From Neorhizobium galegae (GTDB lineage: Bacteria > Pseudomonadota > Alphaproteobacteria > Rhizobiales > Rhizobiaceae): a stretch of 64,000 nt of DNA. The translations under genes and the position numbers were made by a program. Below, piece by piece: positions 9,026 through 17,954 of the stretch. The notes under the pieces were generated by a model, which was not told the origin of the DNA, did not search any database, and was given only the letters and a program-made list of their open reading frames with translations. The stretch covers positions 372,001 through 436,000 of the forward strand of contig NZ_JAGIPG010000001.1 in NCBI RefSeq assembly GCF_017877055.1, given 5' to 3'. Numbering within the stretch: position 1 is the first letter of the stretch; every line of letters starts with the position of its first letter.

Positions 9026-9039
9026 CTATATCGTTACAA
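9026..9039. promoter_or_regulatory. LacI-type operator, regulator side
   Basis: CTATATCGTTACAA matches 12 of 14 positions of the perfect palindrome at 9181-9194. It lies 47 bp upstream of the regulator start, consistent with autoregulation. Confidence 0.55.
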
Positions 9040-9164
9040 ATTTTTCGAAAGTCGCCAGGAGTTTTTCTCGATTCCTGAGTAAAAATTCGCCGGATACAAA
9101 TTTTGCTAGTTTTTTCCTCATGTTAAGTAGGTCGCCGGGCGGTGTAAAAAATCTGCCGGGCGGG

Positions 9165-9195
9165 TTGACACTGACTGCAATTATATCGTTATAAA
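9165..9195 (+). promoter_or_regulatory. Sigma70-type promoter with overlapping LacI-type operator for the sugar ABC operon
   Basis: TTGACA (9165-9170) is followed after 18-19 bp by TTATAA/TATAAA (9189-9195). The palindrome TTATA-TCGT-TATAA (9181-9194) covers the -10 box, so bound repressor would block polymerase. The matching site lies 155 bp upstream, which would allow a repression loop. Confidence 0.6.
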
Positions 9196-9239
9196 TCGCC
9201 ATATCCGGAGAGGAGCCCGGATGCAAAGGGAGATTCTCA

Positions 9240-10496
9240 ATGAATATTCGAATGATTGCCAAACTCGCCGCCGGTGCGGCGCTTATCGCCATGACCGCCG
9301 GTGCCGCCAAAGCCGCAGAACAGGTCGAAGTCTTGCACTGGTGGACTTCGGGTGGTGAGGCCGCCGCGCTCAACGTGCTGAAGGAAAACCTCCAGAAGCA
9401 GGGCGTCGCCTGGAAGGACATGCCGGTAGCCGGTGGTGCAGGTTCCGCTGCCATGACCGCGCTGCGCGCCCGCGTCACGGCCGGCGACCCGCCGACCGCT
9501 GTCCAGCTTCTCGGCTTCGACCTGAAGGACTGGGCCGAAATGGGCGTTGCCGCAAACCTCGACGACCTCGCCAAGAAGGAAGGCTGGGACAAGGTTATCC
9601 CGGCCGCCCTCCAGAATTTCTCGAAGTATGACGGCCACTGGATCGCTGCTCCGGTGAACATCCACTCCACCAACTGGCTGTGGATCAACAAGGCGGCACT
9701 CGACAAGGCCGGCGGCAAGGTTCCGACCAATATCGCCGAACTCATCACGCTACTCGACGCCTTCAAGGGCCAGGGCCTCACCGCTCTCGCTCACGGCGGC
9801 GTTCCGTGGCAGGACGGCACGCTCTGGGAAGCCGTCGTGCTTTCGACCGGCGGTCCGGATTTCTACAAGAAGGCCGTTCTCGATCTCGATCCGGCGGCAC
9901 TTTCCGGCGACACGATGAAGAAGGTCTTCGACACCATGTCGAAGCTGCGCACCTATTTCGACCCGAACTTCTCGGGCCGCGAATGGAACCTCTCGACCGC
10001 CCTCGTCATCGAAGGCAAGGCCGGCGCTCAGGAAATGGGCGACTGGTCGAAGGGCGAGTGGCTGCGGGCCAACAAGAAGCCAGGCACGGACTTCGTCTGC
10101 ATCCGCTTCCCCGGCACGCAGGGCTCGGTCCTCTTCAACGCCGACCAGTTCATGATGTTCAACGTTGGCGGCGACGCCGAAAAGGCTCAGCTCAAGATGG
10201 CGTCCGCCGTCGAAGATCCGGCCTTCCAGATCGCCTTCAACACGGTCAAGGGTTCCGTTCCTGCCCGTACCGACGTCTCGAACGAAAAGTTCGACGATTG
10301 CGGCAAGAAGGGCATGGCGGATCTCACGGAAGCCTCTTCCAAGGGCACGCTGATGGGCTCGCTCGCCCACGGTTACGCTCAGCCGGCTGCCATCAAGGAA
10401 GCCATGCTGGACGTCATCACCCAGCACCTCAACGGCCAGCTCACCACCGAAGCAGCGCTGAAGCGCCTGCCAGAAGCGGTGAAGGCTGCCAAGTGA
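9240..10496 (+). CDS. CUT1-family sugar ABC transporter, substrate-binding protein
   Basis: 418 residues with a Sec signal peptide (hydrophobic stretch 8-24, cleavage near AKAAEQ) and mature start [17 protein letters not shown]. This, with [16 protein letters not shown] and [14 protein letters not shown], is typical of the glucose/mannose-type solute-binding proteins (GtsA/GltB-like). AAGGGAG lies 6 bp before the ATG. It is followed by two permeases and an ATPase. A glucose-like hexose is the best guess; other monosaccharides cannot be ruled out. Confidence 0.88.
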   Translation: MNIRMIAKLAAGAALIAMTAGAAKAAEQVEVLHWWTSGGEAAALNVLKENLQKQGVAWKDMPVAGGAGSAAMTALRARVTAGDPPTAVQLLGFDLKDWAEMGVAANLDDLAKKEGWDKVIPAALQNFSKYDGHWIAAPVNIHSTNWLWINKAALDKAGGKVPTNIAELITLLDAFKGQGLTALAHGGVPWQDGTLWEAVVLSTGGPDFYKKAVLDLDPAALSGDTMKKVFDTMSKLRTYFDPNFSGREWNLSTALVIEGKAGAQEMGDWSKGEWLRANKKPGTDFVCIRFPGTQGSVLFNADQFMMFNVGGDAEKAQLKMASAVEDPAFQIAFNTVKGSVPARTDVSNEKFDDCGKKGMADLTEASSKGTLMGSLAHGYAQPAAIKEAMLDVITQHLNGQLTTEAALKRLPEAVKAAK

Positions 10497-10525
10497 TCGC
10501 CTGATCGGACAATTCTGACATGCGA

Positions 10526-10554
10526 GTGGCCGGGGACAACCCCCGGCCACTTTT
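10526..10554 (+). terminator. Hairpin after the sugar-binding protein gene
   Basis: Perfect 10-bp stem (GTGGCCGGGG / CCCCGGCCAC), 5-nt loop, then TTTT. Placed between the binding protein and permease genes, it probably acts as a partial terminator that keeps binding-protein mRNA in excess. Confidence 0.75.
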
Positions 10555-10603
10555 CAAATTCCGGCTTGCCGGTATCTCTTAGTTCTGGTGTCTGCCGGAG
10601 GTC

Positions 10604-11533
10604 ATGATGTCGACAATCGAACCGGTTCCCGTGCTTGAGCCGCAGAGACAGGGCCGTTCAATTGCGGACGGATTGCGCAACGCGCTGCCGAAGATCGTGC
10701 TGGCGCCGTCGTTTGCGGTGATCCTCGTCTTCGTTTACGGCTTCATCCTCTGGACGGTCTATCTTTCCTTCACCACCTCGCGCATCCTGCCGGTCTACAA
10801 ATGGGGCGGTTTCGATGCCTATTATCGTCTCTGGTCGCAGCCTAACTGGTATGTGGCGATGCAGAACCTGGCGATCTTCGGCGTCCTCTATATCGGCATC
10901 TGCATCATCCTCGGGCTCGGCATCGCCATCCTGATGGACCAGCGGATCCGCGCCGAAGGCGTGCTGCGGCCGATCTTCCTCTATCCGATGGCACTGTCCT
11001 TCGTGGTCACCGGCACCGCGTGGAAATGGTTCCTCAACCCCGGCCTCGGGCTTGAGAACACCATGCACAATCTCGGCTGGACGAGTTTCAAGTTCGACTG
11101 GCTGGTCAATCCCAAGATGGCGATCTACACGGTCGTCATCGCCGGCGTCTGGCAAGCTTCCGGCTTTGTGATGGCAATGTTCCTGGCCGGTCTTCGCGGC
11201 ATCGACGGCGAGATCATCAAGGCCGCCCAGATCGACGGCGCCTCGAACGTCTCAATCTACCGCCGGATCATCATTCCGCTCCTGCGTCCCGTCTTCCTCT
11301 CCGCCTTCATCGTGCTCGCGCATATGGCGATCAAGTCCTACGATCTGGTCATCGCGCTGACCGGCGGGGGGCCTGGCAACGCGACCGAACTGCCGTCCAC
11401 CTTCATGTATTCCTACACGTTCACCCGTAACCAGATGAATGTCGGATCGGCGAGCGCCGTGATGATGCTGATGGGCATTACTGCGATCATCGTGCCCTAT
11501 CTCTATTCGGAACTGCGGGAGAGAAAGCAATGA
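10604..11533 (+). CDS. CUT1 sugar ABC transporter, permease 1 (MalF type)
   Basis: 309 residues with six membrane segments and the binding-protein-dependent permease EAA motif (IDGEIIKAAQIDGASNVSIY) that docks the ATPase. ATG codons at 10604 and 10607 both follow GGAG. The ORF overlaps the next permease by 4 bp (ATGA). Similar proteins belong to the glucose-type GtsB branch. Confidence 0.9.
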   Translation: MMSTIEPVPVLEPQRQGRSIADGLRNALPKIVLAPSFAVILVFVYGFILWTVYLSFTTSRILPVYKWGGFDAYYRLWSQPNWYVAMQNLAIFGVLYIGICIILGLGIAILMDQRIRAEGVLRPIFLYPMALSFVVTGTAWKWFLNPGLGLENTMHNLGWTSFKFDWLVNPKMAIYTVVIAGVWQASGFVMAMFLAGLRGIDGEIIKAAQIDGASNVSIYRRIIIPLLRPVFLSAFIVLAHMAIKSYDLVIALTGGGPGNATELPSTFMYSYTFTRNQMNVGSASAVMMLMGITAIIVPYLYSELRERKQ

Positions 11534-12411
11534 GCGCCGCCAACGAAACCGTCAGCGCCGGCGGTGCCCGCACCGCCCGTTATTTCATCTATGCAGCCCT
11601 GATCATCCTGGCGCTCGTCTATCTTCTGCCGCTCTACGTCATGCTATCGACGTCCTTGAAATCGCTGGACGAAATCCGCGGCGGCGACATGCTGGCGCCG
11701 CCACGCGATCCATCGATCGCCGCCTGGGTGCGTGCCTGGGGCGAGGCCTGCATCGGGGTCAGCTGCGTCGGCATCAAGGGCTATTTCTGGAACTCCATCA
11801 AGATGGTGGTTCCGGCAGTTCTGGTATCGACCCTGCTCGGCGCGCTCAACGGCTACGTGCTGACCAAGTGGCGCTTCCCGGGCCACAAGCTGGTGTTCGG
11901 CATGATGCTGTTTGCCTGCTTCATCCCGTTCCAGGCGGTCCTGATCCCGATGGCACGCGTGCTCGGCACGTTCGGGCTCTCGAATTCAACCACGGGCCTC
12001 GTCATCGTCCACGTCATCTACGGCCTCGGCTTCACCACGCTGTTCTTCCGCAACTACTACGAAGCATTTCCGGACGAGCTGGTGAAAGCCGCGATGATCG
12101 ACGGCGCCGGGTTCTTCCGGATCTTCTGGCGCATCCTGCTGCCGAGTTCCGGACCGATCATCGTGGTCACGATCATCTACCAGTTCACCAATATCTGGAA
12201 CGACTTCCTGTTCGGCGTGTCCTTTTCATCCGGCACGTCATCGCCGATGACGGTCGCGCTCAACAACCTTGTTGCCTCCTCCACCGGCGTCAAGGAATAC
12301 AACGTCGACATGGCGGCTGCGGTGTTCGCAGCGCTTCCGACGCTGTTCGTCTATGTCGTCGCCGGACGCTATTTCGTGCGTGGCCTGATGGCCGGCGCAG
12401 TCAAGGGATAA
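11530..12411 (+). CDS. CUT1 sugar ABC transporter, permease 2 (MalG type)
   Basis: 293 residues, six predicted membrane helices, and an EAA loop (PDELVKAAMIDGAGFFRIFW) in the second half. The ATG overlaps the stop of permease 1. It forms the membrane channel with permease 1 and is followed after 6 bp by the ATPase gene. Confidence 0.9.
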   Translation: MSAANETVSAGGARTARYFIYAALIILALVYLLPLYVMLSTSLKSLDEIRGGDMLAPPRDPSIAAWVRAWGEACIGVSCVGIKGYFWNSIKMVVPAVLVSTLLGALNGYVLTKWRFPGHKLVFGMMLFACFIPFQAVLIPMARVLGTFGLSNSTTGLVIVHVIYGLGFTTLFFRNYYEAFPDELVKAAMIDGAGFFRIFWRILLPSSGPIIVVTIIYQFTNIWNDFLFGVSFSSGTSSPMTVALNNLVASSTGVKEYNVDMAAAVFAALPTLFVYVVAGRYFVRGLMAGAVKG

Positions 12412-12417
12412 CCGCAC

Positions 12418-13524
12418 ATGAGCTTTCTTGAAATCAAGAATATTCGCAAGAAGATCGGCAATAACGAGATTCTGAAGGGCATCAATATCGAGCTCGAAAA
12501 GGGTGGCTTCCTGGTTCTCGTCGGCCCGTCCGGCTGCGGCAAGTCTACCCTGCTCAACGCGATCGCCGGCCTGCTGCCGCCGTCGTCGGGCGATATCGTC
12601 ATCGACGGCCAGGTGGTCAACGACCTGCATCCGTCAAAGCGCGACATCGCCATGGTCTTCCAGTCCTATGCGCTCTATCCGAACATGACGGTGGAAGAGA
12701 ACATCGCGTTCGCGCTCGAAATGCGCGGCGTCGAGAAGGCGCAGCGCGAGGCGGCGGTCAAGCAGGTCGCCAAGACGTTACAGATCGAGCATCTGTTGAA
12801 GCGTCGTCCGAGCCAGCTTTCCGGCGGCCAGCGCCAGCGCGTCGCCATGGGCCGCGCACTGGTGCGTCAGCCCCGCGTCTTCCTGTTCGACGAGCCGCTC
12901 TCCAATCTCGACGCCAAGCTGCGCGTCGAGGTGCGTGCCGAAATCAAGGCGCTGCACCAGAACACCCACGCCACCATCGTCTACGTGACCCACGACCAGA
13001 TCGAGGCGATGACGCTCGCGACCAAGATCGTTGTGCTGAAAGAGGGCATGGTGCAGCAGGTCGGTACGCCGGCGGAAATCTACGGGCGCCCGGCCAACCT
13101 CTTCGTCGCCGATTTCATGGGCTCGCCGGCGATGAACATGCTGAAGGGCAAGGTCGTCTCTTCGGACGGCGCCCAGAGCATCGCGCTATTCGGCAATGAA
13201 GGTATCAAGGTCGCCATGCCGCCGTCGGTCACGGTGACCCTTGCCGACGGCAAGGACGTCATTCTCGGCCTGCGCCCGGAGACGATCACCGATGCCGGCC
13301 TCGTCGATCCGCAGGCACGCGCCACCGCCCATATCGAGGCGGAAGTGACGATGATCGAGCCGACCGGTTCCGACACTTTCGTCACCGGCAGGCTGGACGG
13401 CGCGACCTTCACCGCCCGCACCCGTTCCGACGTGCATGTCTCGCTCGGCCAGAAGTTCCCCTTCTCCTTCAATCTCGACAAGGCCGTGGTTTTCGATCCG
13501 CAGACGACCAGCCGCATCGACTAG
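12418..13524 (+). CDS. CUT1 sugar ABC transporter, ATPase (UgpC/MsmK type)
   Basis: 368 residues. Walker A GPSGCGKST, Q-loop VFQSYALYPNMTVEENI, signature LSGGQRQR, Walker B VFLFDEPLSNLD and the switch His in VYVTHDQIEAM are all present, followed by an OB-fold regulatory domain (GLRPETITD). This is the energy-coupling subunit of the upstream sugar permeases and the last gene of the operon. Confidence 0.93.
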   Translation: MSFLEIKNIRKKIGNNEILKGINIELEKGGFLVLVGPSGCGKSTLLNAIAGLLPPSSGDIVIDGQVVNDLHPSKRDIAMVFQSYALYPNMTVEENIAFALEMRGVEKAQREAAVKQVAKTLQIEHLLKRRPSQLSGGQRQRVAMGRALVRQPRVFLFDEPLSNLDAKLRVEVRAEIKALHQNTHATIVYVTHDQIEAMTLATKIVVLKEGMVQQVGTPAEIYGRPANLFVADFMGSPAMNMLKGKVVSSDGAQSIALFGNEGIKVAMPPSVTVTLADGKDVILGLRPETITDAGLVDPQARATAHIEAEVTMIEPTGSDTFVTGRLDGATFTARTRSDVHVSLGQKFPFSFNLDKAVVFDPQTTSRID

Positions 13525-13583
13525 CGGGCAGGCGGGTCTGAGTGCGGCTTTTTGTTTTTATTTTAATGTATAGATAACAATAG

Positions 13584-13737
13584 CTTAGCCGAACGGGCGG
13601 GCTGGAGGAATACAACCGCGACGGCTTGCAGCTGGATGCGGTCGCCCGTTCCCGGTGCCGTCATCTATGCGGAGCCGGCGGAGATCGCTGCCGGCGACTT
13701 CTTCCGGTCCACGATCATGGCCGTTTCCCCCGATTGA
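13584..13737 (+). pseudogene. Possible frameshifted remnant of a coding region
   Basis: The 311-bp gap 13525-13835 has no intact gene. Two adjacent frames look coding: one gives LEEYNRDGLQLDAVARS, and after a +1 shift near 13655 the other gives GAVIYAEPAEIAAGDFFRST up to a TGA at 13735. I do not recognise the family. It may be the decayed 3' end of a gene or chance codon-like GC bias. The rest of the gap holds an AT-rich patch (13545-13580) and the stress promoter below. Confidence 0.25.
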
Positions 13738-13761
13738 CCTTCGTCTTTCCTCCCAAGAGGG

Positions 13762-13786
13762 GGAACAATCCCGAGGAGGCGGGGTT
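13762..13786 (+). promoter_or_regulatory. EcfG-type stress promoter for the 13836 BON gene
   Basis: GGAAC (13762-13766), 16 bp, GGTT (13783-13786). This fits the rhizobial RpoE2 form GGAAC-N18/19-TT, 50 bp before the start codon. Confidence 0.6.
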
Positions 13787-13835
13787 GAGTATGTGTCCTG
13801 CGAAACGGGACCAAACCAGACCGAGGAGACAGACA

Positions 13836-14636
13836 ATGGCTAGTGGAAATCATTCCCAATCGGGCGGGTATCGAAACGACCGGATGCGCGACGAGCGTGA
13901 TTTCGCGCGCGAGTCCTCCAGCGATTATCGTCCGGGTGATACGGGGTACGTGCGCGGTTTCAGCGACGATCCGCGGAGCGGCGATGCAAATCGAGAGGAT
14001 GGCGACCGCTCACGTTTCTCCCGTTATGGACGCAGCGAACAATGGGCATCCGACGACGGCGGGTTCGAGGCCGGTTATGGTGATTCGGAGCGCTCACAGG
14101 CTTGGGCCCGCGATTCCTATCGCGGCCGCCCTTCCTCTTTCAGCTATGAGCCGGGCCGCAACCGCGTTAACCAGGCTTATGGGGACCGCTATGGCTCGGA
14201 CTACCGCTTCGGTGGCGAGGACCGTTCCGGTCCGGACAGCCGCTTCCGCGGTTCCGACGATTACGGCCGCAACCGTAGCTTCATGGAACGCGCCGGCGAT
14301 GAAGTCGCCTCCTGGTTCGGTAACGAAGATGCCGAACATCGCCGGAAGATGGACGAGCATCGCGGCAAGGGTCCGAAGGGCTATCAACGCTCCGATGCCC
14401 GCATCGAGGAGGACGTCAATGATCGCCTCAGCGACGATCCGGTGCTCGACGCATCCAACATCACCGTGACGGTTCAGGGGTCCGAAGTGACCCTCGACGG
14501 TTTCGTATCGAGCCGCTGGGACAAGCGGCGCGCCGAGGATCTGGTGGACGACGTTTCCGGCGTCCGGCACGTCCAGAACAACCTGCGCGTCAACAATAGT
14601 TCAACCGATACGCTGACGGGTTCGACCACGGTCTGA
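13836..14636 (+). CDS. BON-domain protein with long low-complexity N-terminus
   Basis: 266 residues from the ATG at 13836 (GAGGAGA 7 bp upstream; upstream frame to 13626 is not convincing). Residues 1-170 are rich in Arg, Gly, Ser, Asp and Tyr and look disordered (repeated YRFGGEDRS, SRFRGSDDYGR patterns). A C-terminal BON domain (about 187-255) reads DARIEEDVNDRLSDDPVLDA through VTLDGFVSSRWDKRRAEDLV and ends VQNNLRVNN. BON domains bind membranes or envelope components. An EcfG-type promoter precedes it; no signal peptide is seen. Confidence 0.85.
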   Translation: MASGNHSQSGGYRNDRMRDERDFARESSSDYRPGDTGYVRGFSDDPRSGDANREDGDRSRFSRYGRSEQWASDDGGFEAGYGDSERSQAWARDSYRGRPSSFSYEPGRNRVNQAYGDRYGSDYRFGGEDRSGPDSRFRGSDDYGRNRSFMERAGDEVASWFGNEDAEHRRKMDEHRGKGPKGYQRSDARIEEDVNDRLSDDPVLDASNITVTVQGSEVTLDGFVSSRWDKRRAEDLVDDVSGVRHVQNNLRVNNSSTDTLTGSTTV

Positions 14637-14701
14637 CCCGGGCGGATCCATGCGTCAGGCTGCTGTCGGTAGCCTGACTTCATTCGGGAAGGGAGATCAT
14701 C

Positions 14702-14923
14702 ATGACCGAAAGCAATGATGCCGCCAGAATCCACAAGGACGCCAAGGGCCAGTACGCCAAGTCCCAGGCGGACGGCAAGTCAAACGGCGTCGCCAGCGCC
14801 AAACCGACCGTGATAACCGGCTCCGACGACGCGACGCGACACCGCAATCCGCCCGGCAAAAAGGGGCCGGAGAAGGACTGGGATGTGAACTTCGACGTGG
14901 CGGAGCGGCATCGGCGTACTTGA
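14702..14923 (+). CDS. Small hydrophilic protein, unknown function
   Basis: 73 residues, charged and lysine-rich, no membrane segment or signal peptide. It begins MTESNDAARIHKDAKGQYAK and has a GGGAG ribosome-binding site 9 bp upstream. It lies 65 bp after the BON gene in the same direction, separated by an 8-bp stem hairpin (14654-14678), and may share its stress promoter. No family recognised. Confidence 0.6.
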   Translation: MTESNDAARIHKDAKGQYAKSQADGKSNGVASAKPTVITGSDDATRHRNPPGKKGPEKDWDVNFDVAERHRRT

Positions 14924-15094
14924 GCCGCCCCTTTCCGGAAAACCATATCGCCGGCAATCAATCCTTGGCCCGGCCTCTAAAACCAGTTAGAGAAGACCCG
15001 CTAGGATATTAGCAGATGGCGGGACACGGAAATGATTAATGCCGGCAGGCGGCACAGGCACCTGCAGCTTTTCTCCATAGGGTAAAGACGCGGA

Positions 15095-16795
15095 ATGTTT
15101 AGAGTTTCGCGGTTTTTTCCAACGGCGCCGATTGGTGCCTATCTGGTCGCTCTGGCGGCGGGCGTGGCATTGCCTTTGCTGATTTTCGTCGGTTATCTGA
15201 TGACGGAGCTGGAGGCGAACGAGAGGGAGATCCTTGCAGCGGAGACCGCCGAGGACGCCCAGTTGATTGCTCGCTCGATCGACCGCGAGCTGCAGGACAT
15301 GGCGACGACGCTTCGGCTGCTTGTCACTTCGCCGGAGCTTGAAGCCGGCGATTTGCGCGCCTTCCACAACCGGACCCAGAACAGCCTCCGGTCCGATTCT
15401 CTCTATATTCTTGTCGTCAATGCGGACGGGCAGCAGCGGCTTAATACCCGCGTGCCGTTCGACGCGCCGCTTGGCAAGATCTCCAACATGCCGGCGCTCC
15501 AATCGGCTCTGAACAACGGCGTGACCGAAGTCTCCAACGTGTTCTTCGGCGCCACCAGCGGCAAGCATGTCTTCAATGTCACGATGCCCCTGTCCAGGGA
15601 GATTTCCCACTCCGGCGCCGCGATGATCATGACGCAGAATGCCGAGGACCTGCAGAAGCTCGTTTCGACGGAAGGGCTTCCCGCAGGCTGGTCGGTCGCG
15701 GTCGTCGATGGTGCCGGAAAGGTCGTAACCTCGCTCGGCGCCCATGGGCTCGTTTCCGGCACGGCGTTTCCGTCTGACATGCTCAAGCTGATGACTGGCT
15801 TCAAGGGTACGATCGAGGATATCGACGGCAGCCGGCGGCAGATGTACGGCTACGCGCAGATCACCGGCTGGACATGGAAGACCGTCGTCTGGGGGCCGAT
15901 CGATACGGCGCAGGCGAGCATCCTTACCACATGGCGGCAGTTGATCGCCGGCGGCGCGATCTTCCTTGCCCTCGGCATGCTGATTGCCTGGCTCGTCGGT
16001 CGTCAGCTTCGCATCCCGATCCGGCAGATCGCCGAAATGGCCGAGCGGATCGGCAAGGGCGAGATCGTCTCGCCCGTGGAGACGAAAATCCGCGAGGCCA
16101 ACCAGGTGGCGGTCGCCCTTTCGAATGCCTCCTTCGACCGCAGCGAGGCGGAAGACCGTATTCACCTCATCCTGCATGAGCTGGTTCACCGGACCAAGAA
16201 CATCCTGACGCTGATCCAGGCGATGATGCGCCAGTTGGCACGCCAGGACACCACGATGGAGGAATTCCAGAAGGCGATCAGTACCCGCCTGCAGGGCCTC
16301 GGCAAATCGATAGAGGCTCTGGCGAAGGAGCAGTGGGCCGGGGTCTCGATCCGCCGCGTCATCGAAATCCACATGAGCACGTTCGCGGATGCGGCCGACC
16401 GGGTGGAGCTGCAGGGGACAGATTTTATCCTGAAGGCAGAAGCGGTCCAGAACCTTGGCCTCATCCTCCACGAGCTTGCCACCAACTCGGTGAAATACGG
16501 AGCACTCTCCGTATCGCAGGGCAGAGTGCGCATAGCCTGGAAGGATACGGTCAGCGAAGATGACGGTGAAAGCCGGCTGGAGCTCGTATGGGAAGAGAGG
16601 GACGGCCCCGCGGTCCACGAGCCTTCCCGCACCGGGTTCGGCACGACGATCATCAGGCGCCATGCGGCGGCGGCTTTCGCTGGCCAGGTCGAAGTCGACT
16701 TCCGCAGCGAAGGGCTTCGCTGGTCCTTGAATGCCCCGCGCCTGGCCTTCGAACGAGGCGAGGGCGCCGAAACTCTCAAGGACATAGCCATCTAG
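15095..16795 (+). CDS. HWE-family sensor histidine kinase with periplasmic sensor and HAMP
   Basis: 566 residues. Membrane helix near 10-32, an extracytoplasmic Cache/CHASE-like region of about 230 residues, second helix near 285-305, then HAMP. The kinase core has HELVHRTKNILTLIQAM (near residues 361-377), LGLILHELATNSVKYGAL as N box, and LVWEERDGP with the W-x-E signature of HWE kinases, then a short G box (TGFGTTII). HWE and HisKA2 kinases are the usual phosphorylators of PhyR in alphaproteobacterial stress signalling. No cognate receiver is adjacent. Confidence 0.85.
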   Translation: MFRVSRFFPTAPIGAYLVALAAGVALPLLIFVGYLMTELEANEREILAAETAEDAQLIARSIDRELQDMATTLRLLVTSPELEAGDLRAFHNRTQNSLRSDSLYILVVNADGQQRLNTRVPFDAPLGKISNMPALQSALNNGVTEVSNVFFGATSGKHVFNVTMPLSREISHSGAAMIMTQNAEDLQKLVSTEGLPAGWSVAVVDGAGKVVTSLGAHGLVSGTAFPSDMLKLMTGFKGTIEDIDGSRRQMYGYAQITGWTWKTVVWGPIDTAQASILTTWRQLIAGGAIFLALGMLIAWLVGRQLRIPIRQIAEMAERIGKGEIVSPVETKIREANQVAVALSNASFDRSEAEDRIHLILHELVHRTKNILTLIQAMMRQLARQDTTMEEFQKAISTRLQGLGKSIEALAKEQWAGVSIRRVIEIHMSTFADAADRVELQGTDFILKAEAVQNLGLILHELATNSVKYGALSVSQGRVRIAWKDTVSEDDGESRLELVWEERDGPAVHEPSRTGFGTTIIRRHAAAAFAGQVEVDFRSEGLRWSLNAPRLAFERGEGAETLKDIAI

Positions 16796-16815
16796 CGGTT
16801 ATCTCCATGGATGCC

Positions 16816-16841
16816 GGAACGAAGGTGCGGTCCTCGCCGTT
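16816..16841 (+). promoter_or_regulatory. EcfG-type stress promoter for topoisomerase IB
   Basis: GGAAC (16816-16820), 17 bp, CGTT (16838-16841): exact consensus. The -10 ends only 9 bp before the first ATG of the topoisomerase gene, so transcription would start at or next to the start codon. Confidence 0.7.
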
Positions 16842-16850
16842 TGGTCGGCC

Positions 16851-17894
16851 ATGGACGCCATGCTCACCACGATCAACATCGATCAGGATTCCCTCAAGAC
16901 CATCGGCCTTACCTATGTCAGCGATACGGAGCCCGGCATCCGCCGGCTCAGGCGCGGCAAGGGCTTCACCTACCGCCTGCCGGACGGTACTTTGCTCTCC
17001 GACCCGGAACATCGCCTGCGGATCGCGTTGCTCGGCCTGCCGCCCGCCTACGAGAATGTCTGGATCTGCCTCGACCCGCGCGGGCATCTCCAGGCGACCG
17101 GCTACGATTCGCGCGGCCGCAAGCAGTATCGTTATCATCCCGACTGGCAGAACTATCGCAGCGAACGCAAGTTCGATCAGCTCGTCCGGTTCGGCGAGGC
17201 TCTGCCGCGTATCCGCCGCAAGGCGAAACGGGACCTGGAGCTTGGCCTCGACAAGTCGGATGCGGTGATCGCCGCATTGGTGGCTCTGATGGACGCGACC
17301 CATCTGCGGGTGGGAAACCGTCTCTATGCCAAGGAGAACAAGACCTATGGCGCGACCACGCTTCTGAAGCGCCACATGACGCTATCCGGCGAGGCGATCA
17401 TGCTGCGTTTCGTCGCCAAGGGCGGACGCCGCGTGCAGCACACGCTGAAACATCCCCGCCTGCAGCGCATCCTGGAGGAAATAGCCGACCTGCCGGGACG
17501 GCAGCTGTTTTCCTGGCCGGACGAGCAGGGCATGCCGCATCCGATCGACTCGGGCCGGCTCAACGCCTATCTCGCCAACGCGGCAGGGTTCGCCGTGTCG
17601 GCCAAGACGTTTCGCACCTGGGGCGGCAGTCTCGCCGCGCTAATGGCGGCCTGGGAAGTGGTGGAAGAGGAAGGCCGGCGCCCGAAGATCAAGGCGATGT
17701 GCAATGCGGCGGCGCAAGCTCTGCACAACACGCCGGCCGTCTGCCGCTCGAGCTACATCCATCCGGCTATTCTGGCACTCTCGGAAGATGTCTCACCCCT
17801 GGAAAAGCTGATGAGCAACAAGGTGGTGCTGAACAGGCCGAGGGAGTTGCGCACCGACGAGCGGCGGCTTCTGGCGTTTCTGAAGGAAGCCTAG
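16851..17894 (+). CDS. DNA topoisomerase IB (poxvirus-like)
   Basis: 347 residues. The catalytic set of the type IB family is present: ALMDATHLRVGNRLYAKEN with the first active-site Arg, TFRTWGGSLAAL with the second, and the nucleophile Tyr near residue 302 in SSYIHPAIL. The size and lack of extra domains match the short bacterial homologues of poxvirus topoisomerase, which relax supercoils through a 3'-phosphotyrosine. ATGs exist at 16851 and 16860; the stress promoter sits so close that the mRNA may be leaderless. Confidence 0.92.
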   Translation: MDAMLTTINIDQDSLKTIGLTYVSDTEPGIRRLRRGKGFTYRLPDGTLLSDPEHRLRIALLGLPPAYENVWICLDPRGHLQATGYDSRGRKQYRYHPDWQNYRSERKFDQLVRFGEALPRIRRKAKRDLELGLDKSDAVIAALVALMDATHLRVGNRLYAKENKTYGATTLLKRHMTLSGEAIMLRFVAKGGRRVQHTLKHPRLQRILEEIADLPGRQLFSWPDEQGMPHPIDSGRLNAYLANAAGFAVSAKTFRTWGGSLAALMAAWEVVEEEGRRPKIKAMCNAAAQALHNTPAVCRSSYIHPAILALSEDVSPLEKLMSNKVVLNRPRELRTDERRLLAFLKEA

Positions 17895-17905
17895 GCTTGC
17901 GTGTC

Positions 17906-17934
17906 GGCCGCCCGCGAGGAGGTTGCGGGCGGCC
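17906..17934. terminator. Bidirectional hairpin between topoisomerase IB and PfpI genes
   Basis: Perfect 10-bp stem (GGCCGCCCGC / GCGGGCGGCC) with a 9-nt loop, lying between the two convergent stops. No T-run, so termination strength is uncertain. Confidence 0.55.
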
Positions 17935-17954
17935 TGGGCCGAGCTGACGTCGAT

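Noticed and set aside
14654..14678. 8-bp stem hairpin between the 13836 BON gene and the 14702 gene as a terminator
   Set aside because: Long loop and no T-run; not strong enough to annotate as a terminator.
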